This document shows, piece by piece, positions 38,146-48,500 of a DNA stretch of 64,000 nucleotides. The notes under the pieces were generated by a model. It did not search any database. It was not told where the DNA came from and saw only the letters and a list, made by a program, of their open reading frames with translations. Each line of letters opens with the position of its first letter. The first letter of the stretch is position 1. Origin of the DNA: Sergeia podlipaevii. Its lineage: Eukaryota > Euglenozoa > Kinetoplastea > Trypanosomatida > Trypanosomatidae. Made by a program: the position numbers and the translations under genes. The stretch is from positions 1 to 64,000 of the forward strand of contig JASANZ010002203.1 in the NCBI GenBank assembly GCA_030849805.1. The letters are read 5' to 3'.

Positions 38146-41058
38146 ATGACATCCGCAACCGCACTGTCTCACAAGGATCTCTCTCACAGTAGTCGTGCCG
38201 GCGGCAACAACGGCAACGGCTCTGACACGACACCGGATCGACGCTACTTTGGTGCCACCACTGACGATGCCGCTATTTTCATTGAGGACACAGTAGACAA
38301 AACCACTGCGCGGTGCATTTCCTCTTCACCATCGGCCATCGCCATATTAACACCCCAGCGATTGCCGTCACCATCGCATCGGCGTGTGGATGTGACCGAG
38401 TACGAGGCGGACAATCTCGGGCTGTTTTCTCATCCAAGCTGCGCGACGGAAAATGGTGGCGGTGGCAGCAGCAGTGTGAAGAGAAGTCGACCCAGTCAGC
38501 CCTTGCATGACGTCACCAATACAGTGGGGGTGAGGCTTAGCTTCGGCAAGTCACCAAATCCGAAAGTGGGGCGGGCGGGATCCTATGCACGCGGCGGCTC
38601 TAACTCTTCAGGCTCGCTCTCTGAGTCACAGTCGCGGCAGCACCAGCACTACCAGCAGCAGAGCCTCCGGACTAGTAGCCGAGGTGAGACCTGTGACGCT
38701 AAAAACACAGCCAGTGCATATAGCACTCATCGCCGCAAGGAGCCTAGCACACCGAGCCCCGCCGTACTTGAGCCCATGGTGCCCCTCACTGACTTGGAGG
38801 CGATGGAGAGGAACAGAAATCGCTATCAGAAAATGTACGAACACCAGCGTATGCTCTACGAGGAGATGGCAGACAAGCACGCTGACACGTATCAGACCCT
38901 GCAGGAGAAGATCATGGAGGTGGTGGCGCTCTCTACTCGCAATGAGGAGAGTAAGCGTTTCATTCGTCAGCTGAAGCGTGAGATGGCTGAGAGCAAGACA
39001 CGTGTGATGGATATCCAGAACAGGGCTCTTGAGGAGGCGCGCGAGGACCGGCTTGCCAAGAGTCGATACGAGGCTCTCATTGATGAGCATGAGTGCAAGT
39101 ACGATCGCTTGATGGAGCAGCACGAGTCCAAACTGGCAGGCATGGAGGGGCTTGTGAAAGACCTTACGTGTTTGTCTAGAGACCGCGGCGACACAGGGGT
39201 GCACGTCTCGCAGCTGGACGGGCTGCTCAAGGCCGCGTACGCCAAGAACACCGCACTCTTCAGCGACATGCTCAGACAAGGGAGGCAGTTAGACCTGCTT
39301 CATCAGAGCAGGACGGACCTGGAGATGCAGCTAGAGAGGGAAAGGCGGAGCCGCAGGGATGCCGAGGCTGCCCTGGCGGAGGAGCGCCGCCGCATGATGA
39401 GCGAGACGGAGCGGTTTATTGATCAGATTGAGGATCAACAGCATTCCATTCTGAACCTGCGCCAGATGCTGATACGCACCATGGAAGGACGTGGCGACGA
39501 AGTGTATCGCGAGAACTCTTACCCAGATAGCGACGACGGCGCAGATGAGAGGGGCGAAGGTGCGTATGCTGAGGAGGACGAAGGCACGGACGAGGTGTAC
39601 AAGGAGCGGCGGGATGACAAGGACGATGTGGAGGATGCTGAAGAAGAAGAGGACTCCCTTGGCGGCGTTGGCACTCCTATCCTGACGCGCACAGGCGCCG
39701 CCACCGCCCTCACACAACCTCAGCAGCCTTCAAAGCGGCGGTATCGTGGGGCAGCGGCAGACTGCGGGCGGAGGCAGAGCTGCGGCAGCGCCGGTAGGGA
39801 CGACGAGGAGGACAGCAGCAAGGACGATCTTCAAGATGTCCAAGGAGAAGGTGAAGGAGTCCACTGTCAGCGCTCAAAGTATTTAGCAGGGAAGGAAACA
39901 GAACGCTACTTATTTTACAGAGACCCGCAAGCGCACGAGCAGCGGCAACTCATCTCTCCAGTGGCTTCGTCAGCTTCTTCTGAGTCGAGCACCTCCGCGT
40001 CGCTGGGCAGCAAAATGCGTTCGTCGGTACTCGGCAGCGGCAGCAACACCGCCTCTACAGACACCGCTTCTCTGCCAGCAACTGGGGGCCTGACAAGCAA
40101 CGCGGTAGTACTGCAAAGGAGGGACATTGCCGCCCCTCCGTCGTGCAGCTCAAGGCTCATTCCTCCGACCACCACCACACCTACAAGCAGGACACCGTTC
40201 GTTCAAGCAGAAGACGAAGAGGCCAAGGAGGAGAGCCGTACTGTTCCTCCCCAGACGAAGCTGGTGCGTACTCGCAGTGCCGCCAGCAGATCCAATAGAT
40301 CCAGCAGCAGCAGCAGCAGCACCAACAGCACTACCAGGGCAAGCGCGTATGTGCTACGCCGTAGATCTCAAGAAGACGCGGCGACCACAGCCTCTCAGGA
40401 GGAGGACGATGAGAAGGAGGATTGGGATGTTGGCGCGACGGATGTGCCTTGCACCGTTCCCCTTTCTACTGTGAACACAAGCCGGCGGGCGAGTATGAGC
40501 TCCGAGGGCAGCAGCAGTGGTGCTAGTGGCAAGACTAGGAAGTACACAGATACCTCTTCCTCCTCCTCGTCACAGCCCGACAAGCATCAGCAAGAGAGTT
40601 TGAATCCTCCAGCGGCGCGAAAGCGACTTGACTTTGCCACCGCGCTAGCGTTAGTCTCTGAGAAGCGAGAGATGGACCGACGCACGGTAGCTGCTGCGGA
40701 GAAGGCCAAGGAGAACTCTGAGAGCAACCACAACGGCACTGCTGCTGCCACCTCACGTTCGGTACCCCAGAAGGGGAGTGTCGCGCCATCCTCGAGGTCA
40801 TTTTCGAAACAGAAGCACTCTACTCGCTTTTCTGATGCAGGAGGAGTCTCCAATACAAGCACTCCAGCACTCGGAGTGGCAAAGCGTAAAGTTACTCCCG
40901 CAGCCACTACTTCTATTGTCACCACCAGCAAGAAAGACATTGGTGAGAAAGACGAAGACGACGAGGACGACGACGACGACGTGCCGCGCCTGGCGCCGCT
41001 ATCAGTAGGGGTCCCGCAGGCGCTTAGCAACGGGAGTCGAGGGAAGCGTGCGGAATGA
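38146..41058 (+). CDS. unknown coiled-coil protein with acidic and Ser-rich regions (970 residues)
   Basis: The frame opens 14 codons earlier at a TTG; the first ATG is 38146 (MTSATALSHK). Residues 1 to about 210 are low-complexity. Residues about 215-445 form a helical coiled coil starting LTDLEAMERNRNRYQ, rich in E, R, Q and L. An acidic stretch follows (about 455-505, with DEGTDEVY and EEEEDS), then Ser/Thr-rich disordered sequence with a poly-Ser run, and a very acidic tail near the end (KDEDDEDDDDDVP). No catalytic motif was seen. The pattern fits a cytoskeletal or flagellum-associated scaffold, as many long trypanosomatid coiled-coil proteins are, but no location signal is visible. Confidence 0.87.
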   Translation: MTSATALSHKDLSHSSRAGGNNGNGSDTTPDRRYFGATTDDAAIFIEDTVDKTTARCISSSPSAIAILTPQRLPSPSHRRVDVTEYEADNLGLFSHPSCATENGGGGSSSVKRSRPSQPLHDVTNTVGVRLSFGKSPNPKVGRAGSYARGGSNSSGSLSESQSRQHQHYQQQSLRTSSRGETCDAKNTASAYSTHRRKEPSTPSPAVLEPMVPLTDLEAMERNRNRYQKMYEHQRMLYEEMADKHADTYQTLQEKIMEVVALSTRNEESKRFIRQLKREMAESKTRVMDIQNRALEEAREDRLAKSRYEALIDEHECKYDRLMEQHESKLAGMEGLVKDLTCLSRDRGDTGVHVSQLDGLLKAAYAKNTALFSDMLRQGRQLDLLHQSRTDLEMQLERERRSRRDAEAALAEERRRMMSETERFIDQIEDQQHSILNLRQMLIRTMEGRGDEVYRENSYPDSDDGADERGEGAYAEEDEGTDEVYKERRDDKDDVEDAEEEEDSLGGVGTPILTRTGAATALTQPQQPSKRRYRGAAADCGRRQSCGSAGRDDEEDSSKDDLQDVQGEGEGVHCQRSKYLAGKETERYLFYRDPQAHEQRQLISPVASSASSESSTSASLGSKMRSSVLGSGSNTASTDTASLPATGGLTSNAVVLQRRDIAAPPSCSSRLIPPTTTTPTSRTPFVQAEDEEAKEESRTVPPQTKLVRTRSAASRSNRSSSSSSSTNSTTRASAYVLRRRSQEDAATTASQEEDDEKEDWDVGATDVPCTVPLSTVNTSRRASMSSEGSSSGASGKTRKYTDTSSSSSSQPDKHQQESLNPPAARKRLDFATALALVSEKREMDRRTVAAAEKAKENSESNHNGTAAATSRSVPQKGSVAPSSRSFSKQKHSTRFSDAGGVSNTSTPALGVAKRKVTPAATTSIVTTSKKDIGEKDEDDEDDDDDVPRLAPLSVGVPQALSNGSRGKRAE

Positions 41059-42673
41059 AAGGTTACGAATTGTACCGATGGTGTGATGCTGCTGCTGCTG
41101 TGTAGTGCTACTGGTTCTACGCGAAGGCAATAGAAAAGCGCAAAGCGAAGCCTTGGGGGCGTAGTGCTGTGCTTTGATAACAAGAGGGAGAGAGAGGCAT
41201 ATGTCGAACGTAGTTTCTTTTCTTTCTCTCTTTCTACGCGCCGATTGTGTATGTAGCTTATATATATGTATTTTTATTTATTTTTGATAGTTATTGTACC
41301 TTTCTTTTCTTTTGGAAATCAACACTACTAGATAATTTCTTTTCTCTTTTGATTTTTTAGATTTTCTTCACTTTACATATGCGATGAGTATGGAGGCTAT
41401 AGACTCACACAAGGCTTGTATGACGATAAATTAACTGGTTTCTACATCGATATCATGCTGTTGTGATGGGTTTCTGTACTACTTGTTTCAGTCAGGGATA
41501 CATATATATGGAGAAGATGCATGTGTTGTCTCTGTCTCTCTCTCTTTATCGTTGTGTTGCTAAAGGGCTGGTTCGCTTTTTTTAAATTTTTTCTGTATCT
41601 TCTACAATATTGCATAGAAAAGGAGAACGTCTTAATTTTATGCTGGACACACGTATAAGAGAGGGGGAAAAAAAATTGGCAAATCTCTTTAGAAGCTTGG
41701 AGCAACAAAGTGAACTTCGCGTCCATTAAGCTTTTTTTTTTCTTCTTTGAAAGAGGTTTGATTCCGGAATTCTCAGGATAAACTCCGTGGGTATATCTAC
41801 TATGCTGACATTTGTATGACGCTGTGCTTTATGGAACCCATCTTTCTTTTCTCTCTCCCCACCCTTCTTCTCTCTACTTTCTTATATCTCTATACATACA
41901 TTCTTCCGCGAGTACCCCCTTTGCTATTATCTTTTTTCTTTTTCTTTTTCTTAGCGTATATAGTTACTGCATGAGGGGCAAAAGAATCTGCTGCCCCTCC
42001 TCCTCCTCTTTCTTTCTTTCTTCTTTTCACTCAAAGAAGCAGTGAAGCGCGTGGGCGAAGTAGAACCCTCATCATTCTTACTATCACTTTATGGATACCC
42101 GTATTCGCACGCCATCTGTCAAGGGAGATAGACCATTCATAAGAATATATTGTTATCTTATCTTATCTTTTTGTATACTGCACTATGTGACACACACACA
42201 CACACACATACGAAGTCTCTCTCTCTTTCTCTGTGTGTGCGCATCTTTGAACACATCCCTATATCGAATCATTCTTTAAATCGGTCATTTTTTTCCTTTT
42301 ATATGGTATTGTTATTACTATTAGTGCTGTGCTGCTGACGTCTGCACAACGATGGCTCCAGCAGATCTGCACTGAAACAACTATATGGAAGTCGACAGAA
42401 AAACAAGAAAATGTGAGAAACAATAACAGCAACAAAACAAAATACGAGCAACAAACAATAATAATCGAATATGTGAAATGGAATGCAGATGCAGTCTAGT
42501 CTCTCTCTGGGGCATGAGCTTTTTTTTTGATGAAGTGGGAGGGACTTCATCTTACTATGTTGTCTCGGATAGAACACAAGGCCATCATCTTTCTTTCTTT
42601 CTTTTTTCCTTTCTTTCGCAGGCACGGCAAACCGTGTGTGTGTGGGATAGATAACATAAGGGGATATCAGGTG
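41059..42673. other. 1.6 kb intergenic
   Basis: T-rich with short CA and TC repeats near 42190-42230. Nothing gene-like; the longest ORFs are repeat translations. Confidence 0.55.
42588..42621 (+). promoter_or_regulatory. spliced-leader acceptor for the ankyrin protein
   Basis: A pyrimidine tract (CTTT repeats, 42588-42618) ends in CGCAG with AG at 42620-42621, 52 bases before the ATG at 42674. It excludes the open frame upstream from the mRNA and so fixes the start. Confidence 0.65.
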
Positions 42674-43645
42674 ATGGCTGGCGTCCTCCTGCATGGCCGG
42701 CCAGGAGAGCAAGAGGAGGCTCTACCTTCACAGGCGGGGGATATTGATGTCCTGCAAGGGGATAGTGGCTGCACGAGACTGTGGCTGGCGGCTGAGCGCG
42801 GAGATGCCGAGGCTATCGCGTGCCTAGCGTGCATGGGGGCGAGCGTGACTGCGTCATGCGTGCCTGCGACAAGTGAAAGTAGCGCGGGGGAGATTGGAAG
42901 CAGAAGCGGTGTGACGCCGCTTTATGTTGCAGCTCAAAATGGGCATGTGGAGGCGGTTGCGTGTCTTTGTGCTTACGGGGCTTTACCCTCAGCAATAGGC
43001 AGACTACCGAGCAAAGCCGCGGCGCTTCACATTGCTGCACAACAAGGGCACGAGGGAGTCTTGAAGGAACTGCTGAGCAGCCTTCAACTCTTCAGAGAGG
43101 AAGGGAAGGACCGTTGGGTGGTGGACAACAGCGAGGAGGCGGTGGATGTAAGGACCCGCCAAGGTGTTACTCCTCTTATGCTTGCTGCATACCAAGGCCA
43201 CACCCAGTGCGTGCGGTTACTCTTAGAAGCTGGAGCTAATCTTTGCTTGCTATCTGGTAGTGATAACAAACTGCGTTCACCGCTTGACTGGGCTGCCGCT
43301 GGTGGTCACAGTGGAAACAAGGAACTGTGTGCCCTGCTGCAACCGCATCTGCAATCTGGTGCGCAGACTCACAGTGTGCGTGCTGCTTCACCATTTTCTT
43401 GTAAAGATGTACCGATAGAAAACGATGAAAACGTGAGGATGGCGCACTCATCAAGATCACTCGCGTCTTTGGTCTCAGACACGAAGGGGCAGCCTTCTCA
43501 TAATTGTGGAGGCGTCTTTACGTATTGGCGGAGTACTTCCACGGGACAGCGCTTTGAACTGCCGGCAGTTACACCACAACAGAAGGCGGCTGTGCAGAAG
43601 AGAGCTCAACGTGCTGGCTCCTCTGTCCAAGGTACTGCACAATGA
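42674..43645 (+). CDS. ankyrin-repeat protein (323 residues)
   Basis: About five ankyrin repeats: near 32-60 (CTRLWLAAERGDAEAIACL), 77-107 (GVTPLYVAAQNGHVEAVACL), 111-140 (AALHIAAQQGHEGVLKELL), 163-192 (GVTPLMLAAYQGHTQCVRLL) and a degenerate one near 200-230 (SPLDWAAAGGHSGNKEL). Between the third and fourth is a 20-residue insertion. The last 90 residues are disordered and include FTYWRSTSTGQRFELP. Ankyrin repeats bind other proteins; no enzymatic domain is fused here. Partner and location cannot be told. The frame is open upstream to 42527 without an early ATG except 42530, but that part precedes the splice acceptor and is translated pyrimidine tract. Confidence 0.9.
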   Translation: MAGVLLHGRPGEQEEALPSQAGDIDVLQGDSGCTRLWLAAERGDAEAIACLACMGASVTASCVPATSESSAGEIGSRSGVTPLYVAAQNGHVEAVACLCAYGALPSAIGRLPSKAAALHIAAQQGHEGVLKELLSSLQLFREEGKDRWVVDNSEEAVDVRTRQGVTPLMLAAYQGHTQCVRLLLEAGANLCLLSGSDNKLRSPLDWAAAGGHSGNKELCALLQPHLQSGAQTHSVRAASPFSCKDVPIENDENVRMAHSSRSLASLVSDTKGQPSHNCGGVFTYWRSTSTGQRFELPAVTPQQKAAVQKRAQRAGSSVQGTAQ

Positions 43646-44168
43646 TCAAAGAGAGGAGCACACTCGTTCCTTCACCCCCCGCCCCCTCCCGCCCCGGGGA
43701 GTCGTTTTCACTGCATGAGATCCAACTTCTCGTTGCAAACGGTCGGTGAAAGCATTTATTATTATTATTATTATTATGTTTTCTCTTTTCTGCAATTTAG
43801 GCATGCGCTTCTACGTAAGGACCCCCCCCCCAAAAAAAAAAAAAAAAAAGAATGAATAGCGAAATCGTTACTACATTTCTTATCATTAGTTGAGTGCCTC
43901 TACCTCGATGTTTATCCTATGCTCTGGCGAATATTGTTTCTATCTGCAAGTACTTTTTCTTTCTTTCTTTTTTCTTCTTGTAACATATATATATATCTAG
44001 TGGGACCGCCCTGGCATACAGTCCACATATATATATATATACCCTCAACATTTTTTTTTCTCTCCCTGTGTGTGTGTGTGTGTTTGTTTGTTTGTTTGTG
44101 GCGCCGGTGTTTACTGGACAGTTTTTGTACATAAAGAAGTGAGAAGAAGAAGAGGTGCATAAGTAGAG
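43646..44168. other. intergenic
   Basis: Contains an ATT repeat (about 43756-43777), a C run followed by an A run near 43820-43850, and TA repeats. A probable acceptor for 44169 is AG 44120-44121 after a long T/G-rich pyrimidine region. Confidence 0.6.
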
Positions 44169-44504
44169 ATGGTCAAGCGTGCGAATGGGTCTTCAGATAT
44201 CGCCACTGATCATGTCTTGAAGATCGAGCGGGTTGTACGCATCGAGGTTGAGCGCAAGGAAGCCAAGGCACGGTTGAAGTTGATGGATGCCATGTCAGAG
44301 GAGATAGATGAATATCTCATGTGCGTGGCGGAGTTTAAGAAGGGCTGGTTGGAACATAGACGACGCTTAGAGGATGAAAGGCATGCCCTTATGCAGGAAG
44401 AGGAAGCAACACGAGCTGTAGTGCAAGCGGAGTATGTACGTCAAGCAAACAGCATTATTCAAAAGAGTCATCCCGCTGCGATAGCGCAACGCACGCCGCA
44501 CTGA
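44169..44504 (+). CDS. small helical protein (111 residues), unknown
   Basis: Almost entirely helical with heptad-like spacing, from about residue 16 (LKIERVVRIEVERKEAKARL) to 100. A short central element (SEEIDEYLMCVAEFKKGWLEHRRRL) has large hydrophobics that may make a dimer or bundle. There is no signal peptide, membrane span or recognised family. Basic and acidic residues alternate, typical of coiled-coil subunits of cytoskeletal or trafficking complexes. Gene status rests on composition, an ATG soon after a plausible acceptor, and absence of low-complexity bias. Confidence in function is nil. Confidence 0.75.
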   Translation: MVKRANGSSDIATDHVLKIERVVRIEVERKEAKARLKLMDAMSEEIDEYLMCVAEFKKGWLEHRRRLEDERHALMQEEEATRAVVQAEYVRQANSIIQKSHPAAIAQRTPH

Positions 44505-44507
44505 TCG

Positions 44508-44524
44508 CCGCCCGCAGCGGGCGG
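44508..44524. repeat. small GC-rich palindrome after a stop codon
   Basis: CCGCCCGC, A, GCGGGCGG forms a perfect 8-base-pair hairpin with a one-base centre as written (a realistic loop would open the inner pairs). It lies three bases after the stop of the helical protein, in an otherwise AT-rich region. It is a possible RNA structure in the 3' UTR. Confidence 0.6.
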
Positions 44525-45324
44525 TTGCACGGCGTGAAGAAAAAAAAATATTGAATGGTAGACCGGGAAAGTCTGTTCAAGAGAAAGAGGGAGAAAAGAG
44601 AGAAAGTAAGAGAGGAGTGGGGAGCACACGGCCAATAGGACAATTAGGGCAAATCAGAAGCACCGAGCAGTAGAGGGGGCGTTAAGAAGATTCACCCCGT
44701 GTTCTCTATGTGTCTTTCCATCCCATTCCACTATTATTATTATTATTTTCCTTCTTCTTGGTCGTTTGCTGAGGGGGGGGGGGTGACAAACACACTTTGG
44801 CGTGGACGGCGTGTACAATTATGAACTGATCAAGCAATTTTGCGAGACGAGTATATCTAGAACCTTTCTAATATGTGACGTTCTACTCAAAGGTAGTCAG
44901 TGATGCTTCATCCGCTTATCGCTGTTGACTTGTGTTTATTCTCTTGTTTTTCCCTACGTACTTAGTATCGACATCTTTTTTTTTTTGTCTTGTTCGCTTC
45001 TTGAATTATGTTAAAGCAGTTACTTTTTTTTTTTAAAGAATTAGATATAGAAGGGCTGTGAACACCAAAAGAACAAAGGGGGGTAGCCGCCTCCTGTAGT
45101 ATCTTTGATATTTATACATTAGTGCCAGTTGGAGCCCGTTTCCTTATTAGACGTATCAGGGAAGAAGGTGTTCTTTTACTTTACTTTATCGCTTCACAGA
45201 CCTTTTCTTCCCCACTGTGTGTATATATATATATAGAGAGAGATTTTTTTTAAAAAAATTTTCTCTTGACATTTTCTCATACCCTCAGTGTTTCAAAATA
45301 TCACGAGGTTTTTTTTTTCCTGTT

Positions 45325-45345
45325 TATAGATAGATAGATAGATAC
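45325..45345. repeat. (TAGA)n microsatellite
   Basis: About five TAGA units. The first AG here (45328-45329) follows a T tract (45309-45318) and may be the acceptor for the gene at 45502. Confidence 0.9.
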
Positions 45346-45501
45346 TCTAGTTAGATTTATATCAAGAAAGAATACAAAGAGATACATTTTTGCACTTATC
45401 CCTTCCATTTTTTCTTTTTTTTTTTTCTTTCTGCTGCTGTGTTCAATATATATATATATATTTTTGTATTTTCATTATATATTTTTTCTTCCTTTTTACA
45501 C

Positions 45502-48500
45502 ATGTCCGCTGAGTATGCGACGCCACTACGACTGGGCTACTCTCCCAGCAACATTGCCAACGGGAGCAATAGCAGCAGGCGGGTCGTGCGCTCCGCGTTG
45601 GAGCTGCTGATGGATACCGCTTCCCCTGATATTGCGCAATTTAGCGTAAAAAGACAGCAACAGAAACCATCAAAGGAACCGACGCCGTCGCCGCCACTGA
45701 GAGGGCGAGAAGAACAAAGCCAGTCACATGACATTAGCACTGCAGCGGCTGCTTCAGCTGGGTCACTGGCATTGTCGTCTTCACTGCCCGCTCAGCAGCG
45801 GAGAGGGTTCACCGTCACTTACGCCGGAGCTCAACCGCCGCGGGCCGCGTCGGCAGGGGGGAGTTCCTCGCTTTGGAGTCAGGCTCCTCAATCACAACAG
45901 CAGCAGGTGCCTAGTAACTATCGAACTGGCCTCATGGATACTGCTGGCGAAGAACCGAGTGCTCTTGAGTTTATGGCTGGCACGTCCAGAAGCCACGAGA
46001 GTGTCCATCATGGTAGTAGTACTAGTGATGAGGGCAGTAAGAAGAAAGACGTTGCCACGGCGCCGCCGCAAAAGAGGGGCAACAGCAGCGCGCATCGCTT
46101 TTCGTTGTTCTCTGAAGGGACTTCGTCCTCATCTCTACCGCTGCCACATGATGTCCCGCTACACCACGACGACGCACACGACAGCAATGCAACTCGCAGC
46201 AGGAGCAACGAAAAGGATGGACAGGCGCACGGTCCGGCCACCACGCGAAGGGCTCCAGTGACGAAAGCCACTGCACCCGCCTTACGTGCTTCGCTGTCTT
46301 CTCCGGCAAGCTACTCTCCGCCTGACCCGTCACGCAGCCTCGCAGCCGAGGTTGAGTTGGCAGGGACTGGGAGCGGCGAGTGGACGCCGGAGGCAGCCGC
46401 ACAGGGTCCCGCGACCTTCTCAGTGCCACCACGGTTTCATATGGGGAGTGTCGATAGCGGTGCTGGAAATAGAGACGATGGTGACGACGACGCTGCGCGG
46501 GACGTGGAGCACGAAGAAGGTGATGAAGGGGAGAGGGTGCTCTTTACGGAGACGGAGGTGCGTCGTCATGTACAGGTGGCTTTAGAGACGTATGAACAGC
46601 AGCGGGATGCGGGAGAAACTGAGATCCTTGCTCACGTCACCAATGAGATGGAGCAGCGACAGCAAGAGCATGAGATGGAGATGGCGTTACTGAAGGCGGC
46701 GGCGCAGCGCGACAGCACACAGCTGCAGTCACAACTGCGTGCAGTAGTGACTCAATGTGAGTCTCTGCAGGTGACTAATGACGAGTTGCTGTCAGGGCGT
46801 CGCGACTTGGAAGAGTCGCTGCGTGCGGCCACAATGGACGCGGATCGCTTGCGCGAGGAGGTGGCGGCGATGAAGATGGACCGCGCCGCGTACGAAGAGG
46901 ACTGCGGGGATATCCGCAGTCGCATGACGGCGCTAGGGACGTGCATGACGAGCATGGAGAGCGCCATCACGGAGAAGGACGCCACCATTGCTCAGCTTCG
47001 CGCTCGTGTGAAGAAGGCGGAGGCGCAGGCGCAGGACGAGAAGAATGCAGGAGCGCAGCTGGAAGGCCAGTTGAAGGCTAGTGAGGAGGCTCTGCAGAAG
47101 CAAACGGATGAGGTGCGTCGCAGAATGCAGCGTATCACGGCACTCGAAGTGGAGCGGAGCAAGCTCACCGAGGAGCTGCAGCGTGTGCGGGGCGAGGTTC
47201 TTCTTTCCTTTGATCAGCAAGCGTTGGTGAGAGAGGTGCTGGATCAGGCGTTGGCTGCCGTGCGTCACAGCGCGAAGGTGGCGGCTGCAGCTGCTATCAC
47301 TGCGACGCGTAGAACAGATGTCACTCACAGTTTAGAGTCAAAGCTGCTGAATACGAGCTCTCAGCAACACGACTGCGCATCGTTCTCCGTGTCCCTGGCG
47401 CCATGCAAGAGTAACGCGGCGCTGCTGGCAGCGTCTCTGTCGCCAGACACATTGGATCGCACACGATCCTTCGAGGCTAGTGATGTGGAGGAAGCACAGG
47501 AAAGCGAAACAAGAAGCACATCGTGTTCACATAGTGAAGGCGTCGATGAGAGACAAGACACAGCATCGCAGCCACTCGCTGAGAAGCAAGAAGAGGAGAT
47601 GTATTGTGATGTATCTATAGCGTCACCTCCGCAGCAGCAGCATAGGTCCCGCAGTGCTGACGTTTGCCAACGATGTACGGGTCCACTGTTCCCAGATTCA
47701 AGCCCCGAGGTCAAGACGAAGCCAGTACGTCGCGTGCGGTCCACGTCGCCACGGTATCCCTCAGTGACTAACGCAACAGACATACAGCGCAGCAGTAGTG
47801 GTTCTGGAAGGGGATCGGCTGTAATGGCAGGAGGCACCTATTCTATCCGACGCAGCAGGCAAACCTATGCGCAATCCTCTTCTCTTAGTACTAATGAAGG
47901 CAGAGGGCGTCGTCGCGCGCAACAGCGAGACGCCAGCGTGTCACGTGAAGAGGCGGATCTATGCCTCAAAGACACTCGCCGCTCTTATGCCTCATGCGTG
48001 CGCGCGGCACAGCTCATTGAGGCAGGCGTACGCGACTTGTGCAAGGCGACGGTGCGGCGTGTGTCACAGCTTCACGATCAATACCGTGCACAACAACTGA
48101 GGAAGGACGAGGCGCTGACAGGGGAGCAGCAGGAGACTCAGAAGCTAACGGAGGCCTGCAAGATGGAGAAGATACGAGTACGGCAGTTGGAGGCACAACT
48201 GCAGGAGGTGCGCACGGAGTGCGATCTTCGGGGGAAGGATCTCGTCACGTTGGACACGGAAAGGCAGCGGTTACGCGCTGAGCTTGCTGCACTCATGACG
48301 CAGGCCACGGAGCGTGCGGCAGCGGCTTTGGAAACGAAGGAGACACTTGCGTTGCGGGTGCAGTCTCTCGAAGAGGAGCTGCTGGTGAAGGAAGAGGCAC
48401 ATGCCGTGTTGAGTGGCCGCTTGGCGACTGTGGAGGCGGAGTTTACGGAAACACGTGAGCGCTTGAATGCACTACAGGCCTCTACCGCTGCGCAAACAGC

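Larger units (their letters stand above)
44505..45501. other. 1 kb intergenic
   Basis: Starts with a GC-rich inverted repeat just after the stop (CCGCCCGCAGCGGGCGG, about 44508-44524), then T-rich sequence with a TAGA repeat (45325-45345). The pyrimidine tract nearest the next gene runs to the ATG with no AG between. Confidence 0.55.

Noticed and set aside
42530..42673. Extended N-terminus of the ankyrin protein
   Set aside because: Contains the translated pyrimidine tract of a strong splice acceptor at 42620-42621.
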